Below are positions 1-13,008 of a stretch of DNA of 64,000 nucleotides, piece after piece (positions within the stretch are counted from its first letter, which is position 1; each line of letters opens with the position of its first letter). The stretch comes from Marsupella aquatica (Eukaryota; Marchantiophyta), in contig OZ316891.1 in the NCBI GenBank assembly GCA_973895155.1, positions 22,754,001 through 22,818,000 on the forward strand, given 5' to 3'. The notes beneath the pieces were generated by a model. That model saw nothing but the letters and a program-made list of their open reading frames with translations, was not told the DNA's origin and searched no databases. Both the position numbers and the translations under genes were made by a program.

Positions 1-3000
1 GTCCTCATCCTCGCCTCCATTTGATACAATAATAACGTCAGGTTTTTCCGAGATAATGGAACGGGACCGTGGCACATACGGTATAACAACTGACCACTCT
101 AGGTCTGGTGGGTACGGAATATAGAAACACTGCTCAAGGTGACTTGGGAATGTAAATGGTTCAGATGTTTGCCAATGAGATGGTTGAAAGCTAGTTGCTG
201 ATGTCTTCAGTCGAGTAAACCCACACTCATCAAGAAGTACCGTGCGATTATCACCAACCAGGTGAATTTTGAACCACTTACACATGAAGACATACTCTTC
301 AAATTTGGAATTGGCATCATAGGATATGATCAAGATCTCCTCAATCTTCCCATAGTGAGGCACCACATCTCTGATCACATTAGTGTCATGACGGCTACTT
401 TGTGAATCTTGCATGAACTGCCCTTGAACTCCACAATCAAAAGTTCTTCCCCTCTTCTCATCAAGGTCAGAAATCCTGAAATGCCTCCCTTGTGTCCACA
501 TTGCTGTTCTGGTTTGAACAAGTCTTAAAGGACCATGAACAATTGTTCAAACCTCAGGAGTCATATCTGGAAAATGTGATACATTCTCACCTTGGGCCAC
601 CATAGCATCCAACTGAAGTACTTTCTCCTTCATATACTCAAGGAACTTTGGAAAGATCCTTGGGCGACGACTCTCCCTCTTTGCATCCTCATAAAACTCT
701 CTCCAATCTTCCATCACATTGCTGTTACTCAACATGAAAGTACTAACCTGTATCAACTCCACTGCGGTTAGTAAGCGTGTTTTTTTTGCACCTGTTAAAC
801 GGTCCTCCTCCACTTCCCTCTCTTCCATCCAAGTGCGTGGACAACTAGGATGAATGGTAGCTAAGATGTTACTACAATAAAACATACTCTCAGCTGCCAA
901 GTATCCAGTTGCCATGCTCCCCTCCACTCGTGCACGGTTCCGTACATAAGCCTTTAACACGGCCATATACCTTTCCAGCCAATACATCCACCTACAATGC
1001 ACTGGACCAGCGATGGCAACCTCCCTCACAAGATGAACGAGAAGATGCACCTAACAATCAAAGAAGGAAGGAGGGAGGGCCTTCTCCAACTTGCATACCA
1101 CCTCTGCTGCCAATACCTCCATCCGTGGTATCTCTTCTTCATATATTTCCTTTGAGCATATCCATCTCAACAAAGTGCCCAGTGACCAAAGGGCGTCTTG
1201 CACTTCTTCACTCCCCAAACCTATGATTGCCACAGGAAGTATATGTTGTAGTAAACGATGATAGTCATGTGTCTTGAGATACATTGGCCATTTATGACTG
1301 CCCTCCATCCCAAAAGCCTTATGTAGATTGGCACCATAGCCTATAGGAAACCGCATCTGCCCTATGCATTGTCGAAACTCTCTTCTTTCACCAACACTCA
1401 AAACCCATGGAGCTGAAGGACGATGTTCCATCCCTGTGGATTCATCAATTGTTATCCATACATCTGGATGTCGTTCTAGATCCTGGCATGCCTCCAAAAT
1501 TAATGTTCTTTTCCCCATAAAAGTGCTTGATCAAAGCCTTCCCAACATTTCCCTCTATATGCATGGGATCTAACAAGTGATGAATCTTCAACTCAGGCCA
1601 ATAGGGCAAAGTGGCCAGTATACCCCACCTTGTCAATCCACTACCATCAAATCCCATGGCATCTTCAGGGTCTGCCACCCTATCAGCTATGGATTTCCAA
1701 TACAAAAATGTTGTGCGGTCAGGTATCTCACGCTCATCACCATTGATCATGTCAAAGTCTGAAAACAAAAGGGGGTCAGACCTCATGTGATGCCCAAGTG
1801 GAAGAAACTTGGTATGACCAAGGTAGATTATCTTGTGCAGCCATTTTGAGTACTTGGCCATATCGTGAAGGCTTGGACCACAAGTGGAGCATGCCTTGTA
1901 CCCTTGAGTTTGGAACCCAGAAACAAACCCAAACCCTGCTCACAAAATAACATTCTCAATTAGAGTCAAAGGAATTGAAAAGTTCATGTACATAGAATTA
2001 AAGAGGGACTTCCTTCCAAACAAACTTGATCTCCAATACATGAAAAAAATACAAATCCATACCACTCACCTGGATAGTCATGCATGGTCCACATAATGAT
2101 TTCCTTCAATTGGAAGACACGTGGTAACCCTCCTGTAGTTGTCCGACCATCATATGCCCATACACCCCCCCATAATTTATGGAGTTCCCCAACCAAGAGC
2201 GCCAAGTAGGTGTCCATGTTTTTTACCTTAGATGGACCTGGGATAATCAATGATAGCAATAAGAATCCCTTTTTCATGGACAACCATGGGGGAAGGTTGT
2301 AATTCATAACAACCACCGGCCAAACCGAAGTAGGGCGCCCATTCCCTCCAAGGGAGTGTGGGCTTACCCCATCTGATGCCAACCCCAACCTCACATGACG
2401 AGGGTCACGTGCAAACTCTGGCCATTGTGACTCCACATGCTTGTGAGCAGGGGAATCAACTGGCAACCGCATGACACCGGCCTCTGATCGATGTGTCTTA
2501 TGCCATACCATCAATTCTCCCAAGTCAGAACATCGGTACATGTGCAACAATTGAGGAATAATAGGAAACCAACAAACAACTTTTCTAGCTAGGCACCTTT
2601 GAGGTCAACATGTTGGTTTCATATCGAGGCTCTTGACAAATTGGACACTGAGTTGCGTTGGCATTGGTCTCATGATAGAGAATGCAGTCATTCACACAAG
2701 CATGAATGATATGGTATTCCATGCCAATAGATGATAGAACCCTCTTTGCCTCCTTCCAAGTTCCTGGCAACACATTTTCACTAGGTAACAAGAGATCATG
2801 GCAAATTGCAAACAAATCCGATAGTAGCGCATTGCTTGCCTTGTGTTTTGCCTGAAGATTCATCAATGCCAAGATGGCAGATAGTCTATTCAAACGAGCA
2901 CCCCCATAAATAGGTGTTCTAGCATGTGCCTCAGCTTCTTCCCATTGTTTTTGTCCTTCAGGTGTACGTTGAGGCCTTGGATCATGTGCAACATTTGGTG

Positions 3001-3262
3001 GAGGGTCTCCTTCATTGGGTGGGACACCTCCTTCACCACCAATGTCTACATCAAACCAATCTGTCATGAAGTCATCCATGGTTGACTCTTGGTCTTGCAT
3101 GACCTCATAATCTGTCTGAGGTTCCCCTTCATCTAGACTGTCATTATCATTGTCACTTGATGAGGAATCTGCTGATGATGTTTCCCCGTCTTGTGGCAAG
3201 CCCATTTCTTGATATGTAGCTCTCAACCTCCTTGGCAACATATCTTGACTAGGCCGCACATT
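1..3262 (-). pseudogene. CACTA tnp2-type transposase with DUF4218 and DUF4216 regions, decayed, 3' end cut by window
   Basis: This is the catalytic transposase of copy A. Exon 1 starts after a TATAG acceptor at 3262 and ends at a CAG|GTGAGT donor at 2070; the next exon starts at 1935. The tnp2 core includes DPMHIEGN and GHTKFLP, followed by the DUF4218 region (CRWMYWLERYM) and the DUF4216 region (CFYIPYP). Damage seen: an AGCT-like 4-nt insertion near 2580, a frameshift near 1480-1500, TAG at 1051-1053 where copy B has CAG, and TGA at 547-549 where copy B has Trp. The DUF4216 exon joins the previous exon directly at about 496, whereas copy B has a 248-nt intron at exactly this site. Family assignment is secure; this copy is not functional as read. 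Confidence 0.88.
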
Positions 3263-3412
3263 CTATAGACAATACAATAAAGCATTCACAATGAAATTAA
3301 TGCCAAATATAGTAGTGCTCGAAACATATTATTAACAATATAAAAAGAACATGTCATTACAAATTATACGTTCACATACGATGAACATATAATACATGTC
3401 CCTAAAGTAATC

Positions 3413-4574
3413 CTAATCCCATTCATAATGTGTAAACAACTCCTCTCCAGCCAGAATGGTCCTATTAGCTACAACTAGACAATGGTCATGATGATATCTC
3501 TGCCCATAAGGGGCTGGAGGGGGACCATCAACAAAAACCCATTCACAGTTTTTCCTACGCTTAGGCCGGGTCCCCACAGTACTGTTGATGAAACCGGCAA
3601 TATTCCCACTACGGATGGGATTACCATCAATTATACGCTGGTCACAATACTTTCTGGTGCAACTATCAAAAGTATCCATGTCCAATGCATAAGTCTTCCA
3701 CTCAGGGTGTTGAACAAGGATCATGTTCCAATGTCTCCTCTTGTAAATGGGTCCACCATACGGGAACAACGTTGGTCCATCTGAAGAGCGCCCTTTTCCA
3801 CCCATATCATCCACAATAATGTCCTGACAAGAGAAAATCCCATACCCATGCCTCTCCCCTAGGGTCGAACTCTTGACAACCCAACGTCTTCCCCAAACTT
3901 CTATCTCCTCACCATAGGTTATATCACATGGCAAACCAAGGCACTCCGGATTCCAATCCTTTATGATAGGAACACACTTCCCTGTGAAGGTACAAGGGCC
4001 CCATCTACCATCAACCCTATAAGTGTACTGATCCACTTCCCCTCTAGGCTGTCTTTTTGACTTTTTTTTCCCTCTTGTAACAATACTGTCACCCTGAATT
4101 GTCCCAACACTACCTTGCCCTGCTGCCACTAAATGAAAAGCTTGTGAAAGTGCCGAGCCTATAGCATCTAGAACTCCTTGTGAGGGAACATAGGGTGTTG
4201 GTGTAGTGGGTGTAGGCCTACTGGATACCTATAGGAAGAAATGGAACCAAGTGAGTGTGATGAACCTCCCAAATTTTATTTTATGCTACCTAGCAAGATT
4301 TACAAAATAAAATGGAAATCACAGTAAGTTTACAACTCACCATACGGGATGAAGAAGCTCCCGGTGTAAGACCTCGATGTTGGCCATATCGAGCAATGTG
4401 CTCCGCACATACATATGACTTTTGGACAACCATCCCCACACATTTTTTACAACCACAAAGTTGGCGTGGTGGACCACTAGGTCAACGTATGGTTGGTTCA
4501 GGCTGAGGAGGAGGACGACTTTCTTCATCGGAAGAGGAATCTGATGTGGTGGAAGTTGTAGAGGATGAAGACAT
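3413..4574 (-). CDS. SET-domain (lysine methyltransferase-like) protein carried by the CACTA element, copy A
   Basis: Two exons, 4574-4341 and 4228-3413, are joined by a short GT-AG intron and would encode about 349 residues. Exon 1 is Ser/Asp-rich, then has a Cys/His cluster (LCGCKKC followed by VCAEH) that could bind zinc. Exon 2 holds the SET signatures: GYGIF, SGNIAGFINSTVG (the NHS-like loop), NCEWV, and the C-terminal GEELFTHYEWD, which matches the GEEL-x-x-x-Y motif. SET domains transfer methyl groups from SAM to protein lysines; the substrate here is unknown. Exon 2 is open throughout, but exon 1 has TGA at 4482-4484 (codon 31). The copy in element B has the same exon lengths, so the gene belongs to the transposon family. 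A possible GTATGT donor after the stop suggests it may share a transcript with the transposase downstream. Confidence 0.82.
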
Positions 4575-4669
4575 CTGACAAGTATAGCAATTGGAAGGCG
4601 ATTAGTAAAAACTTCACCAAAACCATTGATAATCCCTACCTAAACATATTAAAAATAATTGACAGAAAA

Positions 4670-4912
4670 ATACCTTTATGAGACCCGGGCTTAGCAATGC
4701 CTTGACGGATCTTGTGGCTCAAATTTCATGAACCAAATCTGGAAGGAGGGGAAAATCTGCCAATATACAATGAATTAAGCCATGCCTTATGGTGAACCAG
4801 AAAAAAAGGATGATAGATTGTAACCCTCCATATTTACAGCAATGACTAGAAATGCATGAGAAAATGTTATACCTTTCAGATGCCCGGGCTCTCGCAAGGC
4901 ATTATCATGCAT
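4670..4912 (-). promoter_or_regulatory. Conserved leader blocks upstream of the SET gene, copy A
   Basis: Two short blocks containing CCCGGGC (about 4681-4700 and 4881-4895) are conserved with copy B (about 32262 and 32497). On the minus strand each reads GAGCCCGGG...AAAG followed by GTA, so they look like two small leader exons with similar 3' ends and splice donors. They probably form the 5' part of the SET/transposase transcript. Whether they are coding is not clear. Confidence 0.45.
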
Positions 4913-4989
4913 TAGCCAAAACTTTAAAAAACATGGGGAAGTGCCCTACAACGCCAAAGAGTTTTCCTCTCCATGTTAATGAGATAGAC

Positions 4990-5860
4990 AAAGAAATATA
5001 AGTAGCCCAAACCCTACCCTAAACCCAAACCATGAAATGAAACCCTTCATTAAAACCTAACCCAAATCCCTCAATCACCCTAAACCCTTACCCTTATCCT
5101 AACCAATACCCAAATCCCTCATTAAAAATTCAAACCTTTACCCTAAACCCAAACCCCTACCCTAAACCCAAACCATGAAATGAAACCCTTCATTAAAATC
5201 TAACCCAAATCCCTCAAGCACCCTAAACCCTTACCCTTATCCTAACCAATACCCAAATCCCTCATTAAAAATTTAAACCTTTACCCTAAACCCAACCCAA
5301 ATCCCCCAATTACATATAAAACCCTTACCCTATCTACACCTCACTTTACCTATATAGGCCAACTCCCACCTCTATAGTTATTCTAAACTTCACCCTAACC
5401 CCTAAATTGAGGCCCTTTTTTAAAACTTAAGCAAAAATTGTACCCCCTCAATTAGAACCAAATCCAACCCTATATCATGTTACACCCCAACCCAAACACT
5501 TACATTAGAAACCCAACCCCTTTAAAAAAACCACAATTAAACCCCCCAACTAAAAACCAAACCCAATCCCTTTAAAAAACAACCACAATTCAACCCCTCA
5601 ACTAAAACCAAACCCAACCCCTGTAATTACTCACAACCTAATGCAAACCTCTACCTTGAACCCTAAGCCAAACCCATTAATTTAAACCCAACCCTTTTAT
5701 TCCAACCTAACCCAAGTTTTAACCCCCTTAATTAAACCAAATACTCCTAGATTAAAACCAAATATAAACCTAACCTTTAATTAAACCCAAACCTTTGTTA
5801 ACTTATATTCTAGTTATCCTTACAACCCAAACATCCATTGACACCCCTTCCATGTTAACT
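4990..5860. repeat. Degenerate telomere-like CCCTAAA-rich tract inside copy A
   Basis: About 870 bp are built from variants of ACCCTAAACCC, CCCAAACC and TAACCC, all with the C-rich strand on top. A roughly 142-bp block is duplicated in tandem (first at about 5017, again at about 5160). No reading frame is present. The tract sits between the divergently transcribed SET and TNPA-like genes, and copy B has a shorter version in the same place, so it is part of the transposon rather than a telomere. Confidence 0.8.
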
Positions 5861-5929
5861 TATGGGCACTTAACATACCTTAAATGTCGTTTGACAAACC
5901 TTAATAGCCGTTTGACACCCCAAAGTGTT

Positions 5930-6190
5930 TTCCAACCCTAAACCAATAAGACCTGCCTCGCAAATTATTTCACAAGTTAGAGAATCTTTTTGCGAACCTA
6001 CGACCTTCGCACTTACTTCGCAAAAACAAAGGCCGAGAATGATTTTTTGGGTCTTCTGCGGGTTGCGATGGCTTTGCAAAGGGAATAGATTCGGAAGTGC
6101 CTTGCAAGTTGCGAGACTATTTGCGAGGGCGCGGGCTTCGCAGTTTCCCATGCGTATGTCATCGCAAACCCGTTTTTGAACGGCGTAAAC
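5930..6190. promoter_or_regulatory. Cluster of TTCGCAAA/TTTGCGAA motifs upstream of the TNPA-like gene, copy A
   Basis: Repeated TTCGCAAA-type octamers occur in both orientations just before the start of the TNPA-like gene at 6292. The same motif fills the subterminal regions of the element. In En/Spm, TNPA binds subterminal repeats and also regulates its own promoter; a similar autoregulatory role here is inference. Confidence 0.55.
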
Positions 6191-7194
6191 ATTGGCGGGA
6201 GCTCGCATTCGGGCTCATTTCAGTTTTTGAGCGAGACGAGAAGGGCCGGGCACGCGCAACAGTACGAGGGAGACTGTGAGAAAGGGGAGCTATGGCTACC
6301 GGTGAGGGGAGTGGAGGGCAAGGTGGTAGTGGTAGTGGTAGTGGCAATGGGGGAAATCCAGAGAAAGAGAAGAATGCCTGGGCAGACTTAGTGGCCCAAC
6401 ATCTCAGTGCTGCATAATTGGGAGAAGTGAATCTCAATTCTCCAGCAGGGCTTGCCTCTTTGAGTGCCATTCTTGGACAGGTTTTGCAAACTGGGATTGT
6501 AGCAGGACAAGCTACTAGAGAGGGGGAGGAGAGGGCCGCAGCTGAAGAGAAGGCTAGAGAGAAAAAAAGGAAGAGAGAGGAAAGAACTAAGTCGGGAGTT
6601 GCCTCTCCTCAAGCCCTAGAGAAGCAGAAGAGAAGAGAGGAGAGAGATTCAATTCAAAAATAGAGGGAGGAGCAACGTCAGAAAGAGGAAGCAAGAAAAA
6701 AAACTTCCATTCATTGCCTTGGAGACGAGTGGGACTCCAACTGAGCTAGCGTATGTAGGGGCTAAGAGCACAATCAAGCAGATTATCACAAGCAATTTCT
6801 CACGAGGCATGCAGTGGGGGAAGATTGAGAAGGCAGAGCGAAAGAGGGTCATCAACCAAATCAAGGATGCATTTTGCAATGGGCCTAACATAGATGAGCA
6901 ATGGTTGGCAGATAAGATTTCAAATTCTATGTCTCAAATGCGATACCATGACAGGATGAAGATTAGAGCCCACCTGAAAGACTTGAGATTATACAGGAAC
7001 TTGCGCAGACCCCTCCACTTCACCGAGGACATCTGGAATTTGTTTTACAAGATTGAGGTGCAAATTAAGGCAGCTCACGAGTTGGAAGAGTGGAAGGGCA
7101 ATCTAGATCGAGCCTTGAAAGCAAAGGAGGCCGGGAAGCTCCCCCCTGACCACGACCTGAAGCCACTTGAGCAGAAGGTAGCTGAGATGCAGAC

Positions 7195-7520
7195 TCGGGG
7201 GAGTCACTTCCACGGAAGTGACACATCACGTGCGACGAAGTATAGGCCCATTTAAATGGGTGTGGCGGAAGACTTCCAAAGTTTGGTGGAAGAACACATA
7301 GGGCATGTTTTATTGATTGGTCGACTTTAAAGAACACATAGGCCTATTTAATTGCAAAAAATACTTTCTATAAAGTTTTTAGGGGTTTTTTAATAAAAAA
7401 TGACAAAATTTTAAGAAAGAAAGGGCTTTGCAAAAAAATATTTTTCACTTTAAAGTTAGGGGGGTCAAACCCTAAAACGTCGCACGCGATGTATGACCCT
7501 CCATATAGTGACCCCCCCGA
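7195..7520. mobile_element. 326-bp MITE (Mutator-like) inserted in the TNPA-like exon
   Basis: Terminal inverted repeats begin TCGGGGGAGTCACT on the left and TCGGGGGGGTCACT on the right (inverted), followed by a second inverted match around CACGTGCGACG / CGCGTGCGACG. The flanks are GATGCAGAC (7186-7194) and GATGCAGAA (7522-7530), an imperfect 9-bp duplication. Removing it restores alignment with copy B. It has no coding capacity. Confidence 0.72.
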
Positions 7521-7799
7521 GGATGCAGAAGGTGGCCGACCAGGAGGGAAAGCCACCCAAGCGTTTCACAAATGCAGCCAAACGAGTGAAATCCACCCCC
7601 AATCCAGTCCACAAGTTGGGTCAAGGCGGGCTCCCCGGCCTCAAGTCACACTTTGTGAGTGCCTCTTGCTCCTCCCTAACCTCTCTATTCCTTTCAGAGT
7701 TGTGCAATGCAAGTGAATGACATCCCCGAAGGTTCTTGCTGTTGTGCATGCTTGCTTGGTTACTAGTTTAGGGCAACTCTGACACTTAGAATTTTTGGC

Positions 7800-8030
7800 A
7801 AATTTTTAAAAACTCTCGGGAACACAGTTTGCGAAGGTGTTGCGATGCGCATTTGTTCGCAAACCCCTCGCAAAGTCTATCATGGACTTTTTCCATTTCA
7901 ATTTTCCGATGCCTTTGCGAACAAATGCGCATCGCAAACTCCATCGCAACGCCTTCGCAAAAAAAGGTGGTTTGCAAGTTGCTATGCTTATAGGTTCGCA
8001 AATTTGAATTTTAAAATTGTTTTGGGTCAT
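7800..8030. promoter_or_regulatory. TTGCGAA motif cluster in intron 1 of the TNPA-like gene, copy A
   Basis: Several TTTGCGAA, TTCGCAAA and GCGATGCGCA motifs in both orientations lie inside the first intron. Copy B has an equivalent cluster at about 34600-34760. They match the subterminal motif of the element and may be binding sites of the element's own protein. Confidence 0.5.
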
Positions 8031-8879
8031 GTTTAGTAGTTGAGGATTTAGGCGTCACTTGTGGCTATAGGGTATGCTTAAGGGCAAATTTAACCAATTT
8101 TAATTGGTTTTATGCATGGCAGTATCGGAGGTACAAAAGGAAGATATCAAAAAAGCATATTGAGGTGGCGATAGAGCATGGACGAAAGTACCTCTTTGCG
8201 ATGGTAGATGCCGAGTTGGCTACTGTAAGTGTCTAAGTGTGAACCATATGATTAGCATGCAAAGATTGTGAGTGAATCTTTATGTCTTGCGGAAACTAGT
8301 GATATGTAATGGATGCAGGATTCGGATGAGCCTGAGGGGTCGGGTGCTGATGTGACCAGTAGTGATGACGATGAGGGGGCTACTCCTGGTACTAGTGGTG
8401 CTCGGGGGGGGAGTAGTCGTGAGGTAGGTTCTTCCCATCGTGGTAGTGGTGGTAGTCGTGTGTCATCAGCACACGTTGATGACCAGGGGGAGGAGGAGGA
8501 CCCTGAGGATGAGGAGCAGGAGGGGCAGGAGGAGCCAGAGGAGCAGCAGGAGCAGGAGCGCCGACGGCCATCACGCACCCGTCACCAACAGGATCCCCGG
8601 AAGGATAAGGGCAAGAAGCCAGCCAAGAAGCCAACCAAGAGGAGCCGCAAGAGTCCATTCTAGTTATTTTGTAGAGATACATGCATGAGAGTGACTTGTC
8701 ATGCCGGAGCTTAGGGTAGGAAGAGGCAGCATAGGTTTAGAAGGGCGAACCTAGCATCAGATATTTCCCCCCTCTTGTCCATGTATAGGGTTCTTTGAAG
8801 CCCTATCATTTTGTTCATGCTTTTCCATTTTATATAACAACAATTTTGCCTTCCACATTGGGTCCCAAGGAAAACCCCT

Positions 8880-9447
8880 CGCAAATAATGTATTGAATCC
8901 TGTGTGATCATAATTTTGCGAACCCTTTAAGAACTCATTCCCATCGCACAATATAAACCCCAAGGCGTCGCACTTTTTGAGTCAATTAACTTCAGAACTT
9001 CAGATCCAAATATGTCAGGTTTTTGTAATACTTCTAGGATTGCACTTTCCTAATCGCAACCGTTCACAAACTTCTGAAATCACCGGTATCGCTCTTTGTC
9101 ATACAATCCCCATCAAAATAATTGAACCAGTATCTATCGCAAATATGATGCGATGGTAAATCCGTCTCAAATATCAACGCCTGCGCGGGACGTGTGCGTG
9201 TATGTTTGTGAACTTTATGCGACGTATAATGGATCGCAGGAGTATTGAATCTTGCGAACCTCTCAGCTTCTCAGTTTGCCATGATGTTGCGATGCCGTTG
9301 CGATGGTCCGCGTGCGAAGTTATTAGGTTCGCAAAGTGCGAAGGTGGTGCGATGAGTGTATGTTCGCAATGGCCAGAATTATGAAAATCAGGGCTTGTTA
9401 GTTGCGATGAGATTGTCTTCGCAAAACCGGCCGATAGTGTTGTAGTG
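8880..9447. repeat. Right subterminal repeat region and terminus of CACTA copy A
   Basis: Many copies of TTCGCAAA/TTTGCGAA and ATCGCAA lead up to the terminus TGTTGTAGTG at 9438-9447. This arrangement (dense short motifs in both orientations within about 500 bp of the end) is typical of CACTA transposase-binding regions. Confidence 0.8.
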
Positions 9448-12000
9448 GATCAATTGATGTGCATTGGGTTAACCAGGGAGACGAGTGGCAGTTTGAACTG
9501 CTAATTCGGTCAGAGTTGTGTGAATGATTTATTTTGAGAGGCTACATTCCGCTGCATAACGAAAATAGTCATGGCCTTGAAAGATTGAGCAAGTCTAGGC
9601 GCAGACTTGACAGAGGCTATAGGATGAACAACCTAAAACTGTACAGGAACTAGGGGGATCTGTTTAGGCAATGCTAGAACCCAACAAACAAGACAAGGAC
9701 CAACGTGAACAATCGAACACTTGATAGGGACTGTCGGAAATCGACAGACAGACAGGAAAAATGGCGTTTCCTAATTTACTTTGGCAACTGAACCCTTATT
9801 TGCAAAACTCAAGCAGTCAGAGAGAGAGAGAGAGAGAGAGAGGGAAGCGCACAAACCTAACTCCAGCTCTTGACCAACCAACGGCTCCTCACCGACCACA
9901 GCTCCTGCAACTCCTCCCTGATGTAACCTCTTGCAGCTCCCGCAGCTCCTCCCGCAGCTCCAGATGTAACCTCCCGCAGCTCCCGTAGCTCCTGCCTGCT
10001 ATAACCTCCCGCAGCTCCTGCCAATGTGACCTCCCACAGCTCCACCAATGTGACCCCCTGCCTGTTGTGACCTCCCGCAGCTCCAATACTATCGGGAGCT
10101 TATCCCCGGTCACAGCTCGCACCTCCTTCCCAATGTATCCTCCCACTCCTTGCAGCTTATCACCCGCAGGTTATCACCGGTCACAGCTCATCGCCCTTTG
10201 CTGAGGTAACCTCCTGCAGCTCCTTCGTAATGTAATGTATCCTCACAACAATGTGCTTATCATCAATCGCACGTTGTCACCCTTTGCAGCTTTCTGAGAC
10301 CTATAGCTGCAACGCCCAATGCTTCGCAATGTTGCACGACACTATAATGGATCGGAGCTCCTCCGTGGTCGTAGCTCCCGCGTCCTACCGGCTGACCCTA
10401 AGGTTTCCTACTCCCCCGACCGCGCGCAGCACCCTGATACAATGTGGGAAGAAATGGAGTGCGCGCTCCACGGCAGCTGCCTAAACTCTGCGTGACTGAC
10501 CTCAATGTGCCCCGCACTCCATGCACATTGGCCCACCGCCACTACACATTCCTCTGAAGAAAAAGCGCAGATCAACCACAAAAACCCTACATTTCATGAC
10601 TTGTGCTCTTCCCCAAAGGTCCCGTTGCGCATAGTAACTTTGGGGACATAGTAACTGTGGTAAGTAGAACAACACCAACTGTGTGTAATATTGCTCAAAT
10701 CAACCAGGATTCGGTCCCGTAAGGAATAAGGAAAGCATTTTACTCCGGTTTTATGGTATTTGAAATCTAAAAGTGATTTCTTTACTGGTTCTTCTCTCAG
10801 AATCCTAAAACGATTCTTCTGTAAACTCCTTAATCAACAAATTCATAGGGTCTTACTTTTTATCAATAGGTAATCGGATTTTCATGCATCCTGGACTTCC
10901 ATATACTCAAAAGAGATCGGCTTTACATCCAATGACTTACTACAATTCTCTTTTCCCTAGGTATCAAAGTTTCACTCTTACAAATCCATGAGTTTGAGAT
11001 AAGTTTGATGTTTTCAATGCACAATGTGGTACATTTCCTTTTGATTTAATCTTCCCTCCTAAGCCCAAGATTGGCATGAGAGAAAGACCCAAAATGATCA
11101 AAGATTAAGTTTGCAAGGAAAAGACATAAGCATTTGCTTGGGAGTCCAAATGTAGGGGGCTCCCTCATAGCATGGGAGAAACCAAAGGGTTTTCTCCTAA
11201 GTTGAGAAATCTATTCCTATCTAAAAATAATTCTAGACTCTAAGAGACAAGGTAAAGGTAAGACCCTTACAAATCTAAATCTGAGACTCCATAAGTGACA
11301 AGTGATCATGTCATTCTAAATCTGATCCTAATTAACTAAAATAAAGCTCAAGTAAGAGGTAAAATGATTTATGAGTCAAGGGCCAAAACTATGTAGTCTT
11401 TGTTCCGTCAAAGTTGTTGCCGAAAGTCTAAACCGATTCTGCAGTGTCCAAGCGATTGTTTATTCGAAGTGATTTTTTCGTCAAAACTCAAACTTCTTAA
11501 CTTTCTCCAAAACATTTCTTTGAGGCTTAAAATGAATTAAGGGATGACGGATAGACCAGAAGAAGCTTCGAGTAAGGTTAAAGTGTTTGAAAATCTGCCA
11601 TTTCCACTCCAATGCTCCGTTTTGCCATTCCACAGTAACCTTTGAAGATGCTCTGATTAAGTCTTAGGGTTAAACTCCAACTTCAAGCTCACCATGCTGC
11701 CTCATAACCTCAACCTCAACATATGGTTCACACTAAATCCACTTTAAGACCATAACTAAATACGTTTGTGACCAGAAAGCTTTGGTCACAAAAGTTGAGC
11801 CCCTTGTGGCCTTGCCAGGGCCTCATATGCCTTCCTTGGACACCTGAGTATGACCACAGTTAGACTCCACCCAATGCACCCATCATTACCTTTGGTACAT
11901 AAATGTATGTCCTCCCAACTTCTCGCCCAACTTGCAACTCCCTATGTGCAACCAATCTGGTATTATATATGACCACCATAAGCCATGGATATTGTTATGC
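9448..12000. other. Stretch without a recognisable gene; low-complexity segment inside
   Basis: I see no credible gene on either strand. A GA microsatellite occupies about 9819-9843. From about 9880 to 10230 there is a degenerate repeat built on CCTCCCGCAGCTCC with CCGGTCACAGCTC variants. The remainder (10500-12000) is AT-richer, has no long open frame and no motif I can assign; it may be an old degraded retroelement. Confidence 0.6.
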
Positions 12001-13008
12001 ATTAACTCTTAACTATGGTTAGACTAATTGTGGAAATCACATTTGTGTGGCAACTAATGAATTATTATTGGTTTGCAAATAACCCAATGAAGGTTATGGT
12101 ATATCCAAATTAAAGAGGGCCCCACCTAAATGACCCAATGTACGGCGGGCGACTAAGGATACGACTAGTTGTTGGGTAACAAAAAATTAATAGGACCTCC
12201 AATATGCCAACATTAATGGCTTCCAATATTGGCTTCCAATATGACAGCGTGAGTGACCCCATGTTTAGTCCTCAAATTGAAGCACCATTTAATTCACAAA
12301 TGACCCAATGAACTCCCTTGTACCTCCAAAGAGAACCCCCCAATAGCCTTTGTAAAGACCACATTTCCAGTCATTTGGTACTTCTGACCTCTAGTATGAC
12401 AACCAAGATTACCCTAATTTGAGGTGTTTTCATTAATGACCACATATGCAGTCAATTGCTCCAAATGACCTCCAATATGACTACCAAGTTGACCCTTATT
12501 GTAGTCATTGGCATTAATGATAGACATTATGTGAAAATGACCCAATGAAGAGTATACTACCTCTCGGAGTGCCCCCTTACAATTCCTTTGGAATTTAATA
12601 GAATATATCCAAAATCCAAATATCGGTACAAACATGACATAGTTATATAGGGGGCTTTTAACAATGTTAGTAAAAAGGAGAAAGCAGATAGGAAAACATA
12701 TATTGATAGCAAGACAGAGCCATTGCTAGCGAAGCAAAACCTCACATTTAACTTCATTATTTGGCAGAAAAAAACTAATATCAATTATTCAATCCATCAT
12801 GAAAGTTGCTAGCAAACCTCGCTAGCAAAAATTGTTCTATCATATCCAAAACCCTATGAACCAAAATAGTACCAATAGTATTTTATTGAGATGACTTGAG
12901 ATAATACATAACTAATTTTCCATTCTCAAATACATTAAAAGTACCACTTCTTTCTAAAGTGATATTTATCCACAAGGATGAGGAAATATCAAGAAGATTT
13001 GGACAAAA

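Larger units (their letters stand above)
6292..8663 (+). pseudogene. TNPA-like accessory protein gene (plant Transposase_24-like), copy A, broken
   Basis: This is the copy A version of the intact gene at 33418-35388. Exons: 6292 to about 7654 (donor GTGAGT), 8123-8224 and 8319-8663, so the second and third splice sites match copy B and the 102-nt middle exon is identical in length. It encodes a Gly/Ser-rich N-terminus, a charged Lys/Glu-rich helix, a central DNA-binding-like region with GAKSTI and YHDR motifs, and an acidic tail. Damage: TAA at 6415-6417 where copy B has CAA, TAG at 6661-6663 where copy B has CAG, a frameshift near 6700 in an A-run, and a MITE insertion at 7195-7520. The nonsense changes are all C-to-T at Gln codons. 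Confidence 0.85.
1..9447. mobile_element. CACTA (En/Spm-like) DNA transposon, copy A, left end outside window
   Basis: Gene order and sequence match the complete copy B at 26336-36071: a minus-strand tnp2-type transposase, a minus-strand SET gene, a CCCTAAA-rich spacer, then a plus-strand TNPA-like gene. The right terminus is TGTTGTAGTG at 9438-9447, the inverted complement of CACTACAACA, and is followed by GAT. By comparison with copy B the missing left end should lie roughly 1 kb before the window. All three genes carry damage (nonsense codons, frameshifts, a nested MITE), so copy A looks non-autonomous. CACTA elements move by cut-and-paste, and their products act in the nucleus. Confidence 0.9.

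Noticed and set aside
4990-5860. A true telomere or chromosome end
   Set aside because: The repeats are degenerate, internal to a transposon, and present at the same place in a second copy.
9880-10230. Coding potential in the CTCCCGCAGCTCC region
   Set aside because: Low-complexity repeat; open frames on both strands follow from composition.
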